A stretch of 64,000 nt of DNA from Nocardia abscessus (lineage in GTDB: Bacteria > Actinomycetota > Actinomycetes > Mycobacteriales > Mycobacteriaceae). Location: NCBI RefSeq assembly GCF_015477775.1, contig NZ_JADLQO010000010.1, positions 1-64,000 on the forward strand, read 5' to 3'. A program made the translations under genes and the position numbers. The notes beneath the pieces are model-generated. The model was not told the origin of the DNA. It did no database searches and was given only the letters and a program-made list of their open reading frames with translations. Of the stretch, positions 60,454 to 64,000 are shown piece by piece (position 1 is the first letter of the stretch; each line of letters starts with the position of its first letter).

Positions 60454-60485
60454 ACCGGCCCACCTGCCGAGCAGCGTGGGCCGGT
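60454..60485 (-). terminator. Hairpin downstream of guaB1
   Basis: ACCGGCCCAC pairs perfectly with GTGGGCCGGT around 12 bases. It lies 26 bases past the guaB1 stop on the minus strand and separates it from the CNNM genes, whose promoter must be in the remaining 190 bases. The rest of the 244-base gap shows no gene. Confidence 0.65.
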
Positions 60486-60510
60486 GCCGGTGTAATGCGC
60501 GTGTCGGCGC

Positions 60511-61959
60511 TCACCAACCGCTGGGCAGCGGGCGACCCTCGGCGAATCCGGCCGCGGACTGCACACCCAGCACGGCCTTGTCGTGGAATTCGGTGAGCGT
60601 GCGCGCCCCGGCGTACGTGCACGCGCTGCGCACACCCGAGCAGATGTGGTCGATGAGGTCCTCGACGCCGGGGCGCTCGGGGTCCAGCCGCATCCGCGAA
60701 CTGGAGATGCCCTCTTCGAACAGCCCCTTACGCGCGCGGTCGAATTCGCTGTCGGAGGCGGTGCGTGCGGCGACGGCCCGCTTGGACGCCATGCCGAAAC
60801 TCTCTTTGTACGCGTTGCCGTCGCGATCGACGCGCAGGTCGCCGGGGGACTCGTAGGTACCGGCGAACCAGGAGCCGATCATCACGTTGGACGCGCCCGC
60901 GGCCAGCGCGAGCGCCACGTCGCGGGGATGGCGCACGCCGCCGTCGGCCCAGATGTGCACGCCGAGTTCCGCGGCGGCGGTCGCGCATTCGGCCACCGCG
61001 GAGAACTGCGGGCGGCCGACGCCGGTCATCATCCGGGTGGTGCACATGGCGCCGGGGCCGACGCCGACCTTGATGATGTCCGCGCCCGCCTCGGCGAGAT
61101 CCCTGGTGCCCTCGGCGGAGACCACGTTGCCCGCGACCAGCGGGACGCCGAGCCCGAGATCGCGCACCGCGGCGAGGGTTTCGAGCATCTTGGCCTGGTG
61201 ACCGTGCGCGGTGTCGATGACGAGCAGGTCGGCGCCCGAATCCACCAGGGACTTGGCCTTCGCGGCCACGTCGCCGTTGATGCCCACCGCGGCCGCGACG
61301 CGCAGCTTGCCCGTGGCGTCGACGGCGGGCTGATAGATGCCCGCGCGGAGGGCGCCGGTGCGGGTCAGCACCCCGGCGAGGGTGCCGTCCTCGGCGGTGA
61401 GCACGGCGAACTCGGCGTGCTCGGCGTGCAGCAGGTCGAACAGATCGCGGGGGGTGGTGGCGGCGGGAGCCCGCACGAAATCGGTCACCGCGACCTCACG
61501 CAACCGGGCGAAGCGGTCGACATCGGCGCAGGCGGCCTCGGTCACCACACCGACCGGGCGTCCGCCGTCGGTCACCACCACCGCGCCGTGCGCGCGCTTG
61601 TGCATGAGGGCCACGGCCTCGGAGACCGAGCGGTCGGGGTCGAGGGTCACGGGGGTGTCGGCGGTGAGCGAGCGGCTCTTGACGAAGGCGATGGTGTCGG
61701 CGGCCGCGGTGATCGGCAGGTCCTGCGGAAGGACGACGAGGCCGCCGCGGCGGGCCACGGTCTCGGCCATTCTGCGCCCGGCGACGGCGGTCATGTTGGC
61801 CACGACGATCGGGATGGTGGTGCCGGACCCGTCGGTGGTCGACAGATCGACGTCGAAGCGCGACGCGACGTCCGTCCGGTTCGGGACGAGGAAGAGGTCG
61901 TCGTAGGTCAGGTCGTACGGCGGCTGATGACCGGGGAGAAAGCGCACTCGACCGATCAT
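60511..61959 (-). CDS. guaB1: GuaB1-type GMP reductase / IMPDH-family protein
   Basis: A 482-residue protein of the IMP dehydrogenase/GMP reductase family. The barrel carries YDLTYDDLFLVPNRTDVASRFDVDLST, LLVIDTAHGHQ and KVGVGPGAMCTTRMMTGVGRPQ with the catalytic loop cysteine. A CBS pair (about residues 100-215) is inserted in the barrel. The sequence follows M. tuberculosis GuaB1 (Rv1843c) closely; the mycobacterial GuaB1 has been shown to act as a GMP reductase, turning GMP to IMP for purine recycling. Start is ATG (MIGRVRF) or a GTG four codons later. Confidence 0.95.
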   Translation of the reverse strand: MIGRVRFLPGHQPPYDLTYDDLFLVPNRTDVASRFDVDLSTTDGSGTTIPIVVANMTAVAGRRMAETVARRGGLVVLPQDLPITAAADTIAFVKSRSLTADTPVTLDPDRSVSEAVALMHKRAHGAVVVTDGGRPVGVVTEAACADVDRFARLREVAVTDFVRAPAATTPRDLFDLLHAEHAEFAVLTAEDGTLAGVLTRTGALRAGIYQPAVDATGKLRVAAAVGINGDVAAKAKSLVDSGADLLVIDTAHGHQAKMLETLAAVRDLGLGVPLVAGNVVSAEGTRDLAEAGADIIKVGVGPGAMCTTRMMTGVGRPQFSAVAECATAAAELGVHIWADGGVRHPRDVALALAAGASNVMIGSWFAGTYESPGDLRVDRDGNAYKESFGMASKRAVAARTASDSEFDRARKGLFEEGISSSRMRLDPERPGVEDLIDHICSGVRSACTYAGARTLTEFHDKAVLGVQSAAGFAEGRPLPSGW

Positions 61960-62000
61960 AACCGGGAGCCGACCGGCGCGGGCTCTTCTGCGCGAGCGCC

Positions 62001-62846
62001 TCAGGCGGTCGCCTGGGAGCGGGACAGCGAGACGGCGGTGGCGCACATGACGAGCACGGCGCCCGCGACGACGACGAGCCCGCCCGCGCCGGTTTGCAAC
62101 CGCTCGTCCAGCACGGCGAAGCCGATGAATGCCGCGGCGAGCGGCTCGGCGATGGTGACGGCGGGCAGCGACGCGGTCAGCGGGCCGACTTGGTACGCGC
62201 GCTGCTGCAGGTACACGCCCGCGACGCCGGCCGCGATCAGCGCCCAGGTCTGCCAGGCGCCGAGCACGTGGCCGACGCCGTGGTCGAACAGATCCGTGAC
62301 GTAGGAGGTGACGGCGGCGGCCAGCCCGTACAGCGCACCGCTCGCCACGCCCAGCAGCAGCGCGCGCAGCCCGGGATCGCGCGCGGTGACGCCGCCGACC
62401 GTAGCGGCGGCGATCAGGCCGAGCAGGATGCCCAGCGGGATGAGCCAATCACTCAGCGGCGCATCGGCATTGCCCGCGGTCGGATTGCCGACGAGCAGGA
62501 AGCAGGCCAGCGCGGCGGTGAGCGCCAAGGCGGTCGCCCAGGTGCGGGGCGGCACGCGGCGGTGATTGATCCGCGCGGACAGCGGTAGCGCGAACACCAG
62601 CGCGCTCACCAGGATCGGCTGCACCAGCAGGACCGCGCCCAGGGCGAGCGCGGCGACCTGCATCGCGTATCCGCCCGCATCGCCGACGACGCCGCCCCAC
62701 CAGCGGGGACTGCGCATCAGCGCGCGGATCAGCGACTCACCCTCCGGCACCGCGGCCGCCGCATGCTGCTGCGCGACCGCGGCGACCGCGAACAGTAGCG
62801 CCGCCAGTAGGGCGCAGACGACGGCGGCAGCCGGATGGGTGGACAC
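62001..62846 (-). CDS. DMT-superfamily (EamA-like) transporter
   Basis: A 281-residue integral membrane protein with eight to nine helices, such as AAAVVCALLAALLFAVAAVAQQHAA, ALALGAVLLVQPILVSALVFALPL and GGLVVVAGAVLVMCATAVSL. The HP-rich charged loops are short, as in drug/metabolite transporters. GTG start (MSTHPAAAVV); the upstream frame overlaps the helicase gene and is a shadow. It begins four bases after the helicase stop codon and is likely cotranscribed with it. Substrate unknown. Confidence 0.85.
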   Translation of the reverse strand: MSTHPAAAVVCALLAALLFAVAAVAQQHAAAAVPEGESLIRALMRSPRWWGGVVGDAGGYAMQVAALALGAVLLVQPILVSALVFALPLSARINHRRVPPRTWATALALTAALACFLLVGNPTAGNADAPLSDWLIPLGILLGLIAAATVGGVTARDPGLRALLLGVASGALYGLAAAVTSYVTDLFDHGVGHVLGAWQTWALIAAGVAGVYLQQRAYQVGPLTASLPAVTIAEPLAAAFIGFAVLDERLQTGAGGLVVVAGAVLVMCATAVSLSRSQATA

Positions 62847-62850
62847 CAGA

Positions 62851-64000
62851 CTAGTTTGCTGCCCGATTGCCGCGATTCGGTGGCTGCTGGGTTCGCGCGG
62901 CGCGTCGCCGTGTCCGGCCGGGCGTGTCGCCAGAGGTAGGAGTGGCGGAGCGACCGGAGAACCCGCCCGTGGCGCCCGAACCGTGGGTGGGAGCGCCGGT
63001 GGTCGGGCTCGCGCCGCGTCCGACGGTGTTGCTCGCAGCGGGTTTCGCGGTGCCCCGGCGACGCGCGGGTGCGGTGGCCGATTCGCCGCCGCGGCCCGAC
63101 CCGGCGGCCGACCGTCCTCCGGATTGCTTCGCCGAACCGCCGCCACGGCCACCGGCCGCTGTCGGCTCACCGCGCCTACCCGGCTTGCGCCGCGCGGGTT
63201 TCGCGGGGGCCGTGGCGGCCGCGGCCACGGGCGCGGCCGCAGCCGCGATCGGAATGCCGGAGGGGCGGCGGGCGCCGGTGATCTCGATCAGCGTGCGGTC
63301 GCCGGGGCGCACCTCGACGCCGTCGATCTCGACGCCGGCCTTGCGGGCCATCGCCTCGACCTCCCGGCGCTCTTCGTTCATCACCAGCGTGACGACCACG
63401 CCGTCCTCGCCCGCGCGGGCGGTGCGCCCGGCCCGGTGCAGGTAGGCCTTCGGCTCCGGCGGCGGATCGACGTGCACGACCAGGGAGATCCCGTCCACGT
63501 GAATGCCGCGCGCCGCGACGTCGGTGGTGACCAGCACCGGCACCGAGCCGTCGGCGAACGCGGCGAGGGTGCGGGTGCGGTTGTTCTGCGCCTTGCCGCC
63601 GTGCAGCGCGCCGGCGGGGATGCCCGCGCCGCGCAGCTGTTTGGCGAGCCGGTCGGCGCCGTGCTTGGTGCGGACGAACATGATGGTCAGCCCGTCGCGG
63701 GCGGCGATCTCGGTGGCGATCGCCCGTTTGGCGACCTTGTCGCCGACGTACAGCAGGTGGTGCGACATCGTGGTGACCGACGCCGAGGCAGGGGCGGTGG
63801 AATGCGTGACGGGGGCGCGCAGGTAGCGCTTGACCAGCTTGTCGACCTCGCCGTCCAGCGTGGCCGAGAACAGCAGGCGTTGACCGTCGCGCGGCGTGCG
63901 GTCCAGCAGCTTGGTCACCTGCGGCAGAAAGCCCATGTCGGCCATGTGGTCGGCCTCGTCGAGCGCGGTGATCATCACCTCGGACAGGTCGGCCGAACCC
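62851..64000 (-). CDS. DEAD-box RNA helicase, C-terminal part (cut by window end)
   Basis: The window holds the last 382 residues. DEADHMADMGF is motif II, SAT motif III, MFVRTKHGADRLAKQL motif IV, VTTDVAARGIHVDG motif V and HRAGRTARAG motif VI. The Q motif and Walker A lie beyond the edge. After the helicase core a tail of about 150 residues is rich in Gly, Ala, Arg, Ser and Pro (GRGGGSAKQSGGRSAAG and similar), a disordered RNA-binding type as in RhlE-like proteins. It unwinds RNA duplexes, for example in ribosome assembly or cold adaptation. Confidence 0.95.
   Translation of the reverse strand, partial: GSADLSEVMITALDEADHMADMGFLPQVTKLLDRTPRDGQRLLFSATLDGEVDKLVKRYLRAPVTHSTAPASASVTTMSHHLLYVGDKVAKRAIATEIAARDGLTIMFVRTKHGADRLAKQLRGAGIPAGALHGGKAQNNRTRTLAAFADGSVPVLVTTDVAARGIHVDGISLVVHVDPPPEPKAYLHRAGRTARAGEDGVVVTLVMNEERREVEAMARKAGVEIDGVEVRPGDRTLIEITGARRPSGIPIAAAAAPVAAAATAPAKPARRKPGRRGEPTAAGGRGGGSAKQSGGRSAAGSGRGGESATAPARRRGTAKPAASNTVGRGASPTTGAPTHGSGATGGFSGRSATPTSGDTPGRTRRRAARTQQPPNRGNRAAN

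Overview
The window is a GC-rich actinobacterial chromosome segment, most likely from Nocardia or a close mycolic-acid relative such as Rhodococcus. This is inferred from gene content: GarA with its ETTSVF phospho-acceptor motif, an FtsR-type MerR regulator, GuaB1-type GMP reductase, malate synthase G, a cutinase-like lipase, a ChoD-like GMC oxidoreductase, a WhiB protein and a perfect match to the KstR operator consensus. No prophage, insertion sequence, CRISPR array or large biosynthetic cluster is visible. Species assignment would need a database comparison.

Layout. Positions 1-430 hold the 3' end of a ribosomal RNA operon (23S tail, 5S, two strong hairpin terminators). Positions 450-11,860 are an accessory catabolic and regulatory stretch: a divergent IclR regulator and SDR/reductase pair around a large inverted repeat, a class V aminotransferase, a SnoaL-like protein, a second IclR regulator, a membrane-anchored bacterial expansin, a TetR-FAD dehydrogenase operon with a tandem operator, a zinc alcohol dehydrogenase and a cutinase. 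Positions 11,920-31,000 hold a two-domain acyl reductase/SDR (AcrA1 type), a 5'-nucleotidase lipoprotein, heme oxygenase, a ThrE-type exporter, an LLM oxidoreductase behind a KstR-like box, a VWA membrane protein next to a (CCCGAG)10 repeat, a TetR-ABC efflux operon of the RaaS/Rv1217c-Rv1219c kind, an acyl-CoA oxidase-like enzyme, a NERD-like membrane protein, a DUF2252 protein and the GMC oxidoreductase.

Positions 31,100-39,800 are a conserved block with the gene order of Mycobacterium tuberculosis Rv1822-Rv1832 as I recall it: CDP-alcohol phosphatidyltransferase, gcvH, garA, ftsR, a DUF151 nuclease, a second MerR regulator, then gcvP behind a tandem glycine riboswitch. An M14-like carboxypeptidase lies inside the block. 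Elements of the same neighbourhood return at 48,550 (glcB) and at 57,800-61,960 (two CNNM/CBS membrane proteins and guaB1). Between them are accessory genes: a substrate-binding/VWA fusion, WhiB, HNH endonuclease, DM13 protein, a TetR-controlled SDR-ADH-TetR-acyl-CoA dehydrogenase operon, a flavodoxin-fold oxidoreductase, and a DUF305-LVIVD pair. The window ends inside a DEAD-box RNA helicase gene.

Gene decay is concentrated in the accessory islands: a doubly deleted acyl-CoA dehydrogenase facing a frameshifted HxlR regulator (43,541-44,563), a broken Rpn-type nuclease (51,882-52,533) and a probable SDR remnant (53,400-53,519). The least explained feature is a miniature locus at 50,746-51,032. 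It holds a 33-codon gene with a good ribosome binding site, overlapped by a 10-codon frame, between two nearly identical terminator hairpins downstream of glcB.
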